This document shows positions 38,753 through 48,000 of a DNA stretch of 64,000 nt, piece by piece. The DNA is taken from contig JAAWWF010000026.1 in assembly GCA_021404565.1 (NCBI GenBank), positions 1 through 64,000 on the forward strand, read 5' to 3'. Source of the DNA: Roseivirga sp. (lineage in GTDB: Bacteria; Bacteroidota; Bacteroidia; Cytophagales; Cyclobacteriaceae). The position numbers and the translations under genes are program-made. The notes under the pieces are model-generated. The model saw only the letters and a list, made by a program, of their open reading frames with translations, did not search any database and was not told the DNA's origin. Numbering within the stretch: the first letter of the stretch is position 1; each line of letters begins with the position of its first letter.

Positions 38753-39312
38753 ATAATGAAATGATCCTTTTTCAAACCATATCCCTGAATTATTTCGCCA
38801 AGCTTTTTCATGCAGCGTAGTTTTTTTGTCCTCGCTACCTGAGTACTGCTTAACCCAAACCTCCGGGCCAGCTCCTCCATACTGCTTCCGTTATAGTAAA
38901 AGCCCGTAAGAAAGGAGCGACAATCGACATCCATCCGGGCTAACACTTCCCTAATAAGATTTGCATTGATTTCATCATTGTGACCATCTGTTAGTTGATC
39001 ATTCTCAAGGGAGGTAGTCACGATTTTTCGTTTTCTGATCTGCTGCAACCAAAGATTTCTGGCAACAGCATAAGTGTAGGAGGTGATCGCTGACTCTCCT
39101 CTGAATTTACCCTCCAGCAGGTTTTTATAAACTACAGCAATGGTGTCCTGAAAAAAGTCTTTAGCCTCTTCTTCAGTACCGCTGTTTGACTGAATGTAGG
39201 CGGCTACTTTGGGGAAACAATTTTCATAAAGGTATTCAAGGGCTTCCGCTCTTTTCCGCTTATCAGATGATAAGATGTAGTCTATGCAGCTATTCGGTCT
39301 CATGAGGAACAA
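38749..39312 (-). CDS. ECF-type RNA polymerase sigma factor
   Basis: The 187-residue protein has sigma region 2 at about residues 25-95 (DFFQDTIAVVYKNLLEGKF, ITSYTYAVARNLWLQQIRKRK) and region 4 at about 125-175 with a helix-turn-helix (SMEELARRFGLSSTQVARTKKLRCMKKL). Region 3 is absent, as in ECF factors. An alternative start is Met4. It heads the operon with the putative anti-sigma and the CHAT protease, and it diverges from a small cysteine-containing secreted protein. Its likely targets are these genes, and possibly the export locus at 25.6-34.4 kb. Target promoters could not be recognised by eye. Confidence 0.93.
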   Translation of the reverse strand: MFLMRPNSCIDYILSSDKRKRAEALEYLYENCFPKVAAYIQSNSGTEEEAKDFFQDTIAVVYKNLLEGKFRGESAITSYTYAVARNLWLQQIRKRKIVTTSLENDQLTDGHNDEINANLIREVLARMDVDCRSFLTGFYYNGSSMEELARRFGLSSTQVARTKKLRCMKKLGEIIQGYGLKKDHFII

Positions 39313-39584
39313 CGCAATTTGAATAAATCAACTGAGATACGCCACAAAAAGACCCCTAACTGGCCTCATAATTACTTATTAAAGCACAATAAACTCTTTA
39401 AAACACGAGTCATACGGATTATTCATAAGAATCAGGGCTTTTTCAAAACTGATTTGAATAAGAGATAACATTATAAAACCAGTAAAATCCACCATATCAG
39501 AAAAAAGTTCAATGATTGTGACTACGCTTAAGAAACAGACGCAACCTAAGGGTGAAATCAATTTTTAAACTAAACAAATCAGTT

Positions 39585-39989
39585 ATGAGAAAATTAATGA
39601 CATGCTTTGTCCTTCTGGCATTTATCGCGAGTACAAATGTCCAGGCCCAAGAAGTAGGAGGAAGAGTAGATCCTCCTTGCTATCCCGGTATTCAGACCTT
39701 GACTGCAGCGCAACAACTGCAACTTTCAGCACAAGGTTATGCTCTGGGTCTTCAGCTTGGTTGTGAAGAAACGTCCTCGGGTCAAAACAATTCGACTGTA
39801 ATCACAACTATTGACTGGGCTGATTGTCAGGGAATACCCATATATGGTGAAGGCGTAATGATCGGCTATCTGCGCGCCCGTTATGGGTCACCAGATCGCT
39901 GCATTTACTGTGCAAATATCAGCTGCAATCCTCCAGGTGGTGGAGGTGGTGGTGGTGGTACTGGCGGAGGGTCAGGACCTATTGGATAG
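39585..39989 (+). CDS. Small secreted six-cysteine protein with polyglycine tail
   Basis: Family not recognised. The frame opens at a GTG at 39552, but the ATG at 39585 gives a clean signal peptide (KLMTCFVLLAFIASTNVQA) and is preferred; the protein is then 134 residues. The mature part has six cysteines (PPCYP, LGCEE, ADCQG and the cluster RCIYCANISC) and ends in a glycine tail of eight Gly, Thr, three Gly. The tail is encoded mostly by GGT and GGA triplets. It diverges from the ECF sigma gene across 272 bases, and has its own terminator. The even cysteine count and the nearby VKOR and CHAT genes suggest a disulfide-bonded partner of the same system. That link is inference. Confidence 0.7.
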   Translation: MRKLMTCFVLLAFIASTNVQAQEVGGRVDPPCYPGIQTLTAAQQLQLSAQGYALGLQLGCEETSSGQNNSTVITTIDWADCQGIPIYGEGVMIGYLRARYGSPDRCIYCANISCNPPGGGGGGGGTGGGSGPIG

Positions 39990-39997
39990 ATCAGATT

Positions 39998-40028
39998 AAA
40001 AAGGAGGGGCTAATAACTCCTCCTTTTT
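39998..40028. terminator. Bidirectional Rho-independent terminator
   Basis: AAAAAGGAGG (39998-40007) pairs with CCTCCTTTTT (40019-40028). The A/T outer ends serve as the U tract in either direction, so it can end both the plus-strand cysteine protein and the minus-strand GH65 operon, whose last stop is at 40102. Confidence 0.85.
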
Positions 40029-40101
40029 AATAACTCAAGATTTACCCTCTTTTCTTGAAACCTGATCTGCTGTCAAAGTCCCATCACTTCAGCGGTTTTA
40101 A

Positions 40102-42120
40102 TCATTTTCTGAGATAGTACCCCTTCACCTCAAACTTCTTCCACTTTCCTGGCTTGTTGATTTTACCCTGTACAATGCCCTCATTGGTAATGTCAAGGCC
40201 TCCAAAACCTCCCAACACAGTCTGTAGCATGCCTCCGGCACCCGTGGCAAAATAGGGATTCGTACCACCTCTGGTTTCTGAGAGCACACCAAAGGGAGGT
40301 ACGGCATTGGGTCGGAAGCTATTGGCCCATACCTCATAGGCCCTGTTGGTTTCTCCCAGTCGGGCATATATACTTGCCAACACGCAAAAGCCCATCGCAG
40401 GGCCGTTAGGAGACATTCTGGCCTGATAGTACTTCAAATCCTTTCTGACCTGACCCCTGTCGGTATAAAACTGCAATGGATAAGAGAGCAGGTTAACGTC
40501 CGCCTGCTTGATCATTACCCCTGCATAAGTAGCGTTTTCTTTGGTAACACCACCCGGATATTTGAGAATGGGAATATTCTCTGCCACATGCGCCCAATCG
40601 GGATCGGCCCGCTCTCCCAGTGCCTGCGCTGCTTCTGTGGCATAGCCCAGGGTCATTTTGGCAATGGCATTGGTAAAGGCATTATTGTCAATGTTTTCTT
40701 CCCATTCGTTAGCGCCAATTACGTTTTTGATATCATACTGTCCGGGGCCATTGCGCTCGACCCTGCTTGCCCAGAACTTCGCCACCTCTTTGAGTACCGG
40801 CCAGCCACGGTCACGCAGCCATTCATTGTCTCCTGTTACCTGATAGTACTTCCAGAAAGCCCAGCCAACACAGCCGGTAATATGATGTTCGAATGGACCT
40901 GTTAAGGCCCATACGGGAGTATCCTCAGACCCATCATCAGCGGATTCCCAGGGAAACTGCGCCCCTTTATAGCCATGGGCAAAAGCATTCTGTTTGGCCG
41001 CCTCAAGCCGCTGAAAACGGTATTCCAGCAGTGAACGGGCTATTTCAGGCTGAAGCATCAACAGTGGCGGATACATCCAGAGCTCAGTATCCCAAAACAC
41101 ATGTCCATTATACCCCAGACCCGAAAGCCCCATGGGCGAAAGGGAATAGGCAGTACCTTCTCTTGCGAAAGAGTACAGATGATAGAGTGCAGACCTTACA
41201 TCCTTCTGCGATTGGAGGTCACCCTCAATAATCACATCCCCTTCCCAAAGCTTATTCCAAGCCCTGGTATGTCTGTCGAGCAAGCGCTCAATGCCTTCCA
41301 GTCGGGCGTAAATCGTCAGTCTTTCAGCCTCATTCAGAGGGTCAGCAAAATGCTCACTGGCAAGGGTAGAGCCTACCAGGGCAAACTCGTAGGTCTCCCC
41401 CGCTTTGATATCCACATTGAACTTGGCCCAGTGGCGATTGAAATCCCAGTCTTCATGGATGACCTTGGGCTCATGGCCATGCTCTTCGCTGAATATAAAG
41501 GTCGAAGAGGCCGCCACCTCGCTGGAACCTGAGGGGCTCTTACCATGTGAAGTCATCAAGGGAAAGGAGACATGGGGCCGGTCTATCTGAGCATAGAGCT
41601 GCTTTACATCTCTCAAATGATCAGGAGCCTCCATGATGGCAATGGGTGTAGCGCGAATGTCCTTTTTAGCCGTGATTTTCATGATCACCATAGCAGTAAA
41701 GGGCAGGTGCCTTAAAGACATTACCCGATGCTCCACACTGGCCAGGTCTTCAATATCAAAGGTGGTTGTAAGGATGGCCTGCTTCATATCCAGCACCTGC
41801 TGGTAATTTCGGATCATATCTCCACCTATCCTCCGGCTGTCGATATCCAGATCCAGGTTGATATGATTGAAGGTTTTGAGGATATTGGAAACACGGCCTC
41901 TTTGGTAATTGTCATACACCCCGTTGAGTACGACATCCTGTACGTGCATGGCCTGTGGTGAGGAAACAATGCCCACCATACCATTGCCTACCGTAATACC
42001 ATAATAGTCATTGGGATCGATGTTTTTAGCGGGAATGTGCCAGGGGGATTCATCATAATTTTGTGCCCCTAAGGATAGACACAGGAGGATGGCCAAACAG
42101 CCAGAAATAAGCTTTTTCAT
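40102..42120 (-). CDS. Periplasmic GH65 alpha-glucosidase
   Basis: The 672-residue protein has a signal peptide (cleavage after LGA near residue 19). A beta-sandwich domain to about residue 270 precedes an (alpha/alpha)6 barrel with GH65 features: GHVFWDTELWMYPPLLMLQP, QFPWESADDGSED and GANEWEENIDNNAFTN. The likely general acid is Glu472 in the last motif. Its layout is closest to the hydrolases of the family, such as acid trehalase, the animal collagen-disaccharide glucosidase PGGHG and kojibiose hydrolase, rather than to the cytoplasmic phosphorylases, because it is exported and lacks an obvious phosphate loop. Known relatives cut alpha-1,2 or alpha-1,1 glucosyl bonds. It is the distal gene of the SusC/D locus, 139 bases after the second SusC. 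The exact bond is unknown. Confidence 0.87.
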   Translation of the reverse strand: MKKLISGCLAILLCLSLGAQNYDESPWHIPAKNIDPNDYYGITVGNGMVGIVSSPQAMHVQDVVLNGVYDNYQRGRVSNILKTFNHINLDLDIDSRRIGGDMIRNYQQVLDMKQAILTTTFDIEDLASVEHRVMSLRHLPFTAMVIMKITAKKDIRATPIAIMEAPDHLRDVKQLYAQIDRPHVSFPLMTSHGKSPSGSSEVAASSTFIFSEEHGHEPKVIHEDWDFNRHWAKFNVDIKAGETYEFALVGSTLASEHFADPLNEAERLTIYARLEGIERLLDRHTRAWNKLWEGDVIIEGDLQSQKDVRSALYHLYSFAREGTAYSLSPMGLSGLGYNGHVFWDTELWMYPPLLMLQPEIARSLLEYRFQRLEAAKQNAFAHGYKGAQFPWESADDGSEDTPVWALTGPFEHHITGCVGWAFWKYYQVTGDNEWLRDRGWPVLKEVAKFWASRVERNGPGQYDIKNVIGANEWEENIDNNAFTNAIAKMTLGYATEAAQALGERADPDWAHVAENIPILKYPGGVTKENATYAGVMIKQADVNLLSYPLQFYTDRGQVRKDLKYYQARMSPNGPAMGFCVLASIYARLGETNRAYEVWANSFRPNAVPPFGVLSETRGGTNPYFATGAGGMLQTVLGGFGGLDITNEGIVQGKINKPGKWKKFEVKGYYLRK

Positions 42121-42259
42121 GCTACTCGTTTTTTATTTACTGATTAGTCACGATTTTGGGAGCATATCTCACAAAACCAGGTAATAGGATTCCTCCAAAT
42201 CCATTATTAATGTTAATGATTTTTGAATAAACCGGCCAGCTTTAAAAGTCTAAAATTGA

Positions 42260-45007
42260 TTAGAAACCAAGCCTCAGTGATAAAGTACAGGTGCGGGTGG
42301 TAAAGTACAGGTCGCGGCTGTCGATACCGCCAGCAACACCCACCAGCGGGCCACGGTTGATATTGCTGGAATACCTGACCTCCGGATCGAGTCCTTCATA
42401 ATTAGTGATGGTGAACAGGTTCTGTCCGATCAGTTCTGCGGTAAGGCGATTGTCTCCTTTCAGATCGAAGGTTTTTCCCAGCGCCAGATGATTCAGGCGG
42501 AGAAATGAAGCATCTTCCACATAAAGATCTGACAGAACCGTGCGGTTGAGGCCAAGGCTCTTATCAGTTACAATGGTATTCCACGTATTGGTAGCAGGAT
42601 CCCGGCTCTCATAGAACCAGCGATTCTGATTCAGGAGCGAGTGCCCCAGGCTACCCCTGATCAGTACATTCAGGTGCCAGCTACCTTTTGACAGAGAGTT
42701 ATAAAAGCCTATATCGGCTGAAGGCAAAGCATTACCAGCCCTACCCCACTCATCCCAGTTGTTGAGTGCCTCTACCCTGGGAGTGCCCCCATCCTGACCT
42801 AAATACCTTGGTGCATAAAGTCCATTTACCTCTTGCCCTAATATATTTCTGGTAACCACGTTGGACAAGCCTCCCGGTAAAAAAGAACCAAAACCAAAAA
42901 GACGCTCATAGCCTATCCGGCCGTCAGAATTCAACCTGTCATTTACAGGCCTTTCATAGAAAATAGCATTTACACTAGTGTTCCATTGGATACCATTTCC
43001 AGGGTTGTTATGATAATTGAGTGTGATTTCCACACCTCCGGAGGAGATACCCCAAAAATTGGTAAAGACTGATGAGGCGGTATAAACCCTGCCCGGATCA
43101 AAATCGTGAGGGGCACCCACGATGACAGGCTCATTAAAAATAATGCCTTCGGTTTTTCTGGAGTAATAGTCTATAGAACCGTGGATATTCAGGCCATCAA
43201 TAGTAAAATCCAGCCCCAGGTTAAACTCATCTGTAGTTTCCCATTTGAGCTCAGGGTTGGTGTTCCATGCCTGAATCAGGCCTACAAAACGATCATCTGT
43301 CGTGGTTGGGTCAAGATCAAGGTCAGTGATGCCACCATTGCGAAAAACAGGCAGGGCCAGTGTCGGGTCCGGGGGCAGGTTTCCACTTCGTCCATAGCTG
43401 GCTCGGATGGTAATTATATTATTCATACCGGCATCTATCACGCTCGTGAGATCATACTCAAGGCCAAGCCCGTAAAACAGGCCCGTTCTATTATTGACAA
43501 AACCGCTGTAGGTATCGGCACGCAGGTTAGCCCAGGCACGCAAAGACTCCCTGTAACTAAGCCTGGCTGTAGCATAATAGGAATTGAGTCTGTCAGTTGT
43601 CTTAAAGCTGGAAGCGTCAGTATAAGAACCACTCCTCAGGGCTCCGGCACCCAGGTTATTAAAGGTTTGTGAATCAAAGAGGAACTGCCGCACCTGCGCG
43701 CTAAAGCCTTCTGTGCTTCTGTTCTGAAAGGCCGTGCCTACCTGAGCTGAAAATACCAGATCATCTGACAGACTCTTATCCAGGCTTATATTGATATCGG
43801 CAATCTCTGTAAAGCTATCCGTTGAAGAGCGGCCGGCCACCCCGTTTCCATATCTCCCGGTTTCCCAGTCAGCCCGACTATAGTACATCCCCTCCAGCAA
43901 ATTTGAGCGGTCTTGCGTATAGCTGGCTGCCACCCGGATAAAATCGCTGACCTTATAGCTCAGCCCAAAGTTCATCAGGAGTGTTTTTTCTTCATCTTCC
44001 ATGAGCTGATTATTCATCAGGGCAACCGGATTCTGAAAGTCAAAGAGATCCTGTTGAAAATAACCGCCATCCTCAACAGTATTTACATCGTCAAAAACAG
44101 GGGCTGTTGGGTTATAGCTGTTTATGTGGCGGAATACCCTTGGGTTAACATAACCGCGTGTGCCATTGGTTAAATTCAGCCTTAGTGACGCTTTGAGCCT
44201 ATCATTTAAGGCGCTCTGCTCTAACCAAACAGCCGTGTTAAGTCGCTTTCTGAAGGAAGGACTCACAATTCCCTCAACGTCTCTGTAGTTCACAGAAAAG
44301 GAATAGGCGCTGTTGTCCAGTCGCTGGCGTAGGGAAAAATGGATATTTTCTGAAACCGCTGTTTTCGTGCTTTCCTCCAGCCAATCGGTATTGCTACCAT
44401 GGTCGGTACCTCCTCTGCTGACAAACTCATCCCGATCGAGGACCTCAAACCTACGGCCAACATTATCTATGCTCATAGAGGTCTGGAAGCTCATTTGTGC
44501 TTTTCCTTTCCGACCTTTTTTTGTAGTAATCAGCAATACACCATTGGCACCCCGCATGCCATAGAAAGCGGTCGCTGCTGACTCTTTGAGCACCTCAATA
44601 CTTTCAATATCATTAGGATCAATATTGTCCAGGGACACCCCTGCAATGCCATCCAAAACAATCAGGGGTTTGTTTTCAGTTGTAAAGGTATTCAGGCCAC
44701 GAATCCTGACGGTAAAATCTCCGTTGGGATCCCCTCCGGGTCTGGTAACAGAGACACCTGCCATACGCCCCATGATCAACTGAAAGGGGTCATAAAGATT
44801 GCCTTTATTAAATGGAGCTTCGGCAAACGGAACCCCAACAGCATAGCATATAATGCGATTTGGCAATACATATCCATAACTGTAAGGGGCATCTTTCAAT
44901 GCGGCTGTATCACGAAGTGGTTTTGGCTCAACATTTTGTGACCGAGCATCGAAACACAGTCCCGATAACAAAAGGCAAGCTAAGACCAGGAAAGAAGACA
45001 CTCTCAT
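42260..45007 (-). CDS. Second SusC/RagA TonB-dependent receptor, lacks the N-terminal beta domain
   Basis: The 915-residue outer-membrane protein has a signal peptide and a SusC-type plug and barrel, ending in Phe. The plug motifs are clear (VTRPGGDPNGDFTVRIRGLNTF, PLIVLDGIAGVSLDNIDPNDIESIEVLKESAATAFYG). It aligns along its whole barrel with the SusC at 57212-60181, but the carboxypeptidase-D-like domain and the DEVVVVGYG TonB-box region of that protein are replaced by about 60 unrelated residues. No SusD follows. It may share the SusD of the first receptor or work with the FG-GAP lipoproteins encoded just before it. TonB coupling is doubtful from sequence. It looks like a duplicate specialised within the same locus. 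Confidence 0.88.
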   Translation of the reverse strand: MRVSSFLVLACLLLSGLCFDARSQNVEPKPLRDTAALKDAPYSYGYVLPNRIICYAVGVPFAEAPFNKGNLYDPFQLIMGRMAGVSVTRPGGDPNGDFTVRIRGLNTFTTENKPLIVLDGIAGVSLDNIDPNDIESIEVLKESAATAFYGMRGANGVLLITTKKGRKGKAQMSFQTSMSIDNVGRRFEVLDRDEFVSRGGTDHGSNTDWLEESTKTAVSENIHFSLRQRLDNSAYSFSVNYRDVEGIVSPSFRKRLNTAVWLEQSALNDRLKASLRLNLTNGTRGYVNPRVFRHINSYNPTAPVFDDVNTVEDGGYFQQDLFDFQNPVALMNNQLMEDEEKTLLMNFGLSYKVSDFIRVAASYTQDRSNLLEGMYYSRADWETGRYGNGVAGRSSTDSFTEIADINISLDKSLSDDLVFSAQVGTAFQNRSTEGFSAQVRQFLFDSQTFNNLGAGALRSGSYTDASSFKTTDRLNSYYATARLSYRESLRAWANLRADTYSGFVNNRTGLFYGLGLEYDLTSVIDAGMNNIITIRASYGRSGNLPPDPTLALPVFRNGGITDLDLDPTTTDDRFVGLIQAWNTNPELKWETTDEFNLGLDFTIDGLNIHGSIDYYSRKTEGIIFNEPVIVGAPHDFDPGRVYTASSVFTNFWGISSGGVEITLNYHNNPGNGIQWNTSVNAIFYERPVNDRLNSDGRIGYERLFGFGSFLPGGLSNVVTRNILGQEVNGLYAPRYLGQDGGTPRVEALNNWDEWGRAGNALPSADIGFYNSLSKGSWHLNVLIRGSLGHSLLNQNRWFYESRDPATNTWNTIVTDKSLGLNRTVLSDLYVEDASFLRLNHLALGKTFDLKGDNRLTAELIGQNLFTITNYEGLDPEVRYSSNINRGPLVGVAGGIDSRDLYFTTRTCTLSLRLGF

Positions 45008-45070
45008 TTCTCAAATTTTCACTGAATCTAAACAACTTAAAATAGTGAAAATACGAGCGGGATTAATGGA

Positions 45071-48000
45071 TTATCTTTGTTTTAATAAGAAAACGACTGG
45101 TTTGTTATTGTTCCGGAGGGCAATAATGCGCCTCGAAGAACTACCTCCATTGAGAAAGGCAGCATTGCGGTAATCACCCCAGGTTTGCGTATTATTCAAA
45201 TTTTCCTCGGTACTTACCTGAAAACTTCCCTTACCGTCTCCTATGAGGTAAGTTACAGGATTGGCTGCTGCCCTTCCTATGTCGTTTCGAAAGGCGTAGA
45301 GATTGCCTACCAAAAAGAGGTCAAGATGCCCGTCTGCATTGAAGTCATCTGCGAGAATATCCATTACCGGGCTCAGCTGTGCTTCGGTGGGAAGATCTAT
45401 TCTTGTGAAGCTTCCTGAGCGGTTGTTTATAAAAACAGCACTGGCAAAGGTTTTTACGTGCTTTTTGAGAGATCGCTCCAGCAGCTCAGCACCAAAAAGG
45501 TCCTCAGGCTTTTTAAGCCCGGCATAGGTCTTGTAATCCGGATGTTTCTTTTTGATAAATGCCATCTGCTTAATCAGATCATCGCGGGAAGCAAAGGGGA
45601 TCTCAGCTTCACCCATAAAATGAAACAGTACGGGGTCAACCTGCCCATTTTGATCAAAGTCATTCAGGTAGAGGCTCAGAGGTTTTGACTCAGTAGCTTT
45701 CAGCTTGCTGTTGAGGCCCATATTGCCGGCAATGATGTCCAGGTCTCCATCCGCATCTACATCAGCCAACGCCAGAGAAAACCACCAGCCTTCGCTATTT
45801 TCTAGACCTGAAGTGGTGGCCCGGGTAAACTGTCCCTTGCCATTGTTTTGCAGCAGTGTGAGAGGCGTCCATTCTCCGGCTACGAGCAGGTCTTCATCAC
45901 CATCCTGATCATAGTCAAACCAGGTAGCATCATTGAGCATGCCCAGCTGATTGGCCATAGGGATTCGCGTACCTGTTTGATCTGCAAAATTCCCGGTACC
46001 ATCATTGATCAGCAGATGATGAGCCGGGTTCAGCCCGTAAATTCCCTTGACAATATTAGCGCCTACAAAAAGGTCGAGGTCTCCATCCGAATCAATATCA
46101 ACAGCACTTACGGTTTTGCCATGCGTACCAAATTGGGGCAGTGCACTAGGTGCAAACTGAAGGTTTCCCTGGCCATCATTGAGATACAGTCGGTCGAATG
46201 TAAAGACCTGACCGTTGTTATATTCATTGCCGGCACTGACTACGTACAAGTCCTGATCTCCGTCATTGTCTGCATCAAAAAATAAGGCATCAGCATCTTC
46301 GGCTCTGGAGAGCTGCTCAAAAGCTTCTATTGGCTTAAGCTTAAAGCCACCATTCGCTTGCTGCAACCATAAAGCTCCAGGCTGCTCCTTAGCCCCGCCC
46401 AGGTACATGTCGTCAAGGCCATCTCCATTTACATCGGCTACCGCCAGGGCAGGTCCTTCAGTGCTGAATTTTCTGGGAATCAGGTACTCATTGTTATAGT
46501 CTTTATAAGTGACGTTTTCCTTATGAGCCCATTGCTCAAACTCATTGATTTGAAAGGCTGACTTATTCGTTTCAGCCGGTTTGATTCCATCCCCTTCAGG
46601 AGCATAGGAAATCTTCAGCACCTGGTCTGGAGTCACTTGCTCAATCGTCTGAAATTGTCCGTCAGGCCAAATCACCGTAACCCCATCAATTTGTGTGGTG
46701 GCTCCGAGGCCAAAGTGAAGCTCGGTACTTACGGCTGATTGAAAACCTCTGGTAGGCATTACTTCCCGGGTCAATCGCTGGCCATCTTTGCGTACAGTAA
46801 CCTTAGCCCCGAGTGCCTGTTTGTTCAAGCCAGTCCCTTCCAATACGACTTTGAGAAAATGCTGTCCGTTTTGCTGCCTTGCATTGTTTTTATAGACAAA
46901 GGCCGGCTGATTGGTGTTGTTAATCACTAAATCCAGGTCACCGTCATTGTCCAGATCGGCATAAGCAGAGCCATTGGAATAAGAGCTTTGGTCAAGCCCC
47001 CAATCAACTCCTACAGATTCAAATTGCAAGCCCCCTTTATTTCTTCCAGCGTAGTTGGGTATTTTGACATTGGGCAGGTTCTCAATCTGAAAGGCCTCCA
47101 GCTCATCGGGGCTCATTCCTTTTACTCCCGGCTGGTCCTGGCCATAGTTCACATAGTCCAGGTCGTTGGGCCGCTTATAAATGCCATTGGAAATATGCAG
47201 GTCGAGCAGACCGTCATTGTCCATATCAAAAGCCAGGGGTGCCCAGCTCCAGTCAGTGGCAAAGGTGCCGGCCAGCAGGCTCACATCGCTGAATGAACCA
47301 TTACCCAGGTTTTTTTGGAGGGTATTGCGCACATACTGGTGGGCATAGCCAAAATTGAGCTTGATATCATATACATCGGTCTTGTCTTCCCCGACAGACA
47401 TCTGCCAGATTTCAGGATCAGAGGGCAGCATATCTGTCGTGATAATTTCACTGAGACCATCATTGTCCAGATCGTCAGCAGCATTGCCCATAGAGTAGCG
47501 GCTGGTATAGGTGATTTTCTGCTCTAATTCTTCGGAGAAAGTACCGTCCTGATTATTAGTGTAGAGGTAGTCGTTTTCGGTAAAGTCGTTGGAAACATAG
47601 ATATCGAGCCAGCCGTCATTGTTCAGGTCGCTGATCGCGAGCCCCAAACCAAACCCCAGGGCGCTGGAGTAGATTCCGGCCTGACTGGTGACGTCTGTAA
47701 ATTCGTCTGAGCCCTGGGCCAGCTGGCTTTGAAAGAGCCTGTCACCTCCCAGTTCATCTATCTTATCTCTGGTGGAAGATTCAGCAAAAACTGCCGGATT
47801 TTTAATGGAGTGATTGAGCAGGTACATGTCCAGGTCTCCGTCTCTGTCATAATCAAAAAATGCTGCCTGGGTAGAAAAACCTACGAAGTCGAGCCCGTAT
47901 TTTTTAGCCTCATCCACAAAGGTCATGTCTCCCTGATTGATAAAGAGCTGGTTGGCCCCTTTGGCTTCCTTATAATCTCCTACCTGTGAAACGTAAATGT

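Noticed and set aside
43106-43672. 188-codon plus-strand frame opposite the second SusC
   Set aside because: Shadow of a long beta-barrel gene; no domain visible.
45072-45079. TATCTTTG on the plus strand at the 3' end of an FG-GAP gene
   Set aside because: It matches the -7 element but points into the antisense strand of a 3.3-kb gene and has no -33 partner.
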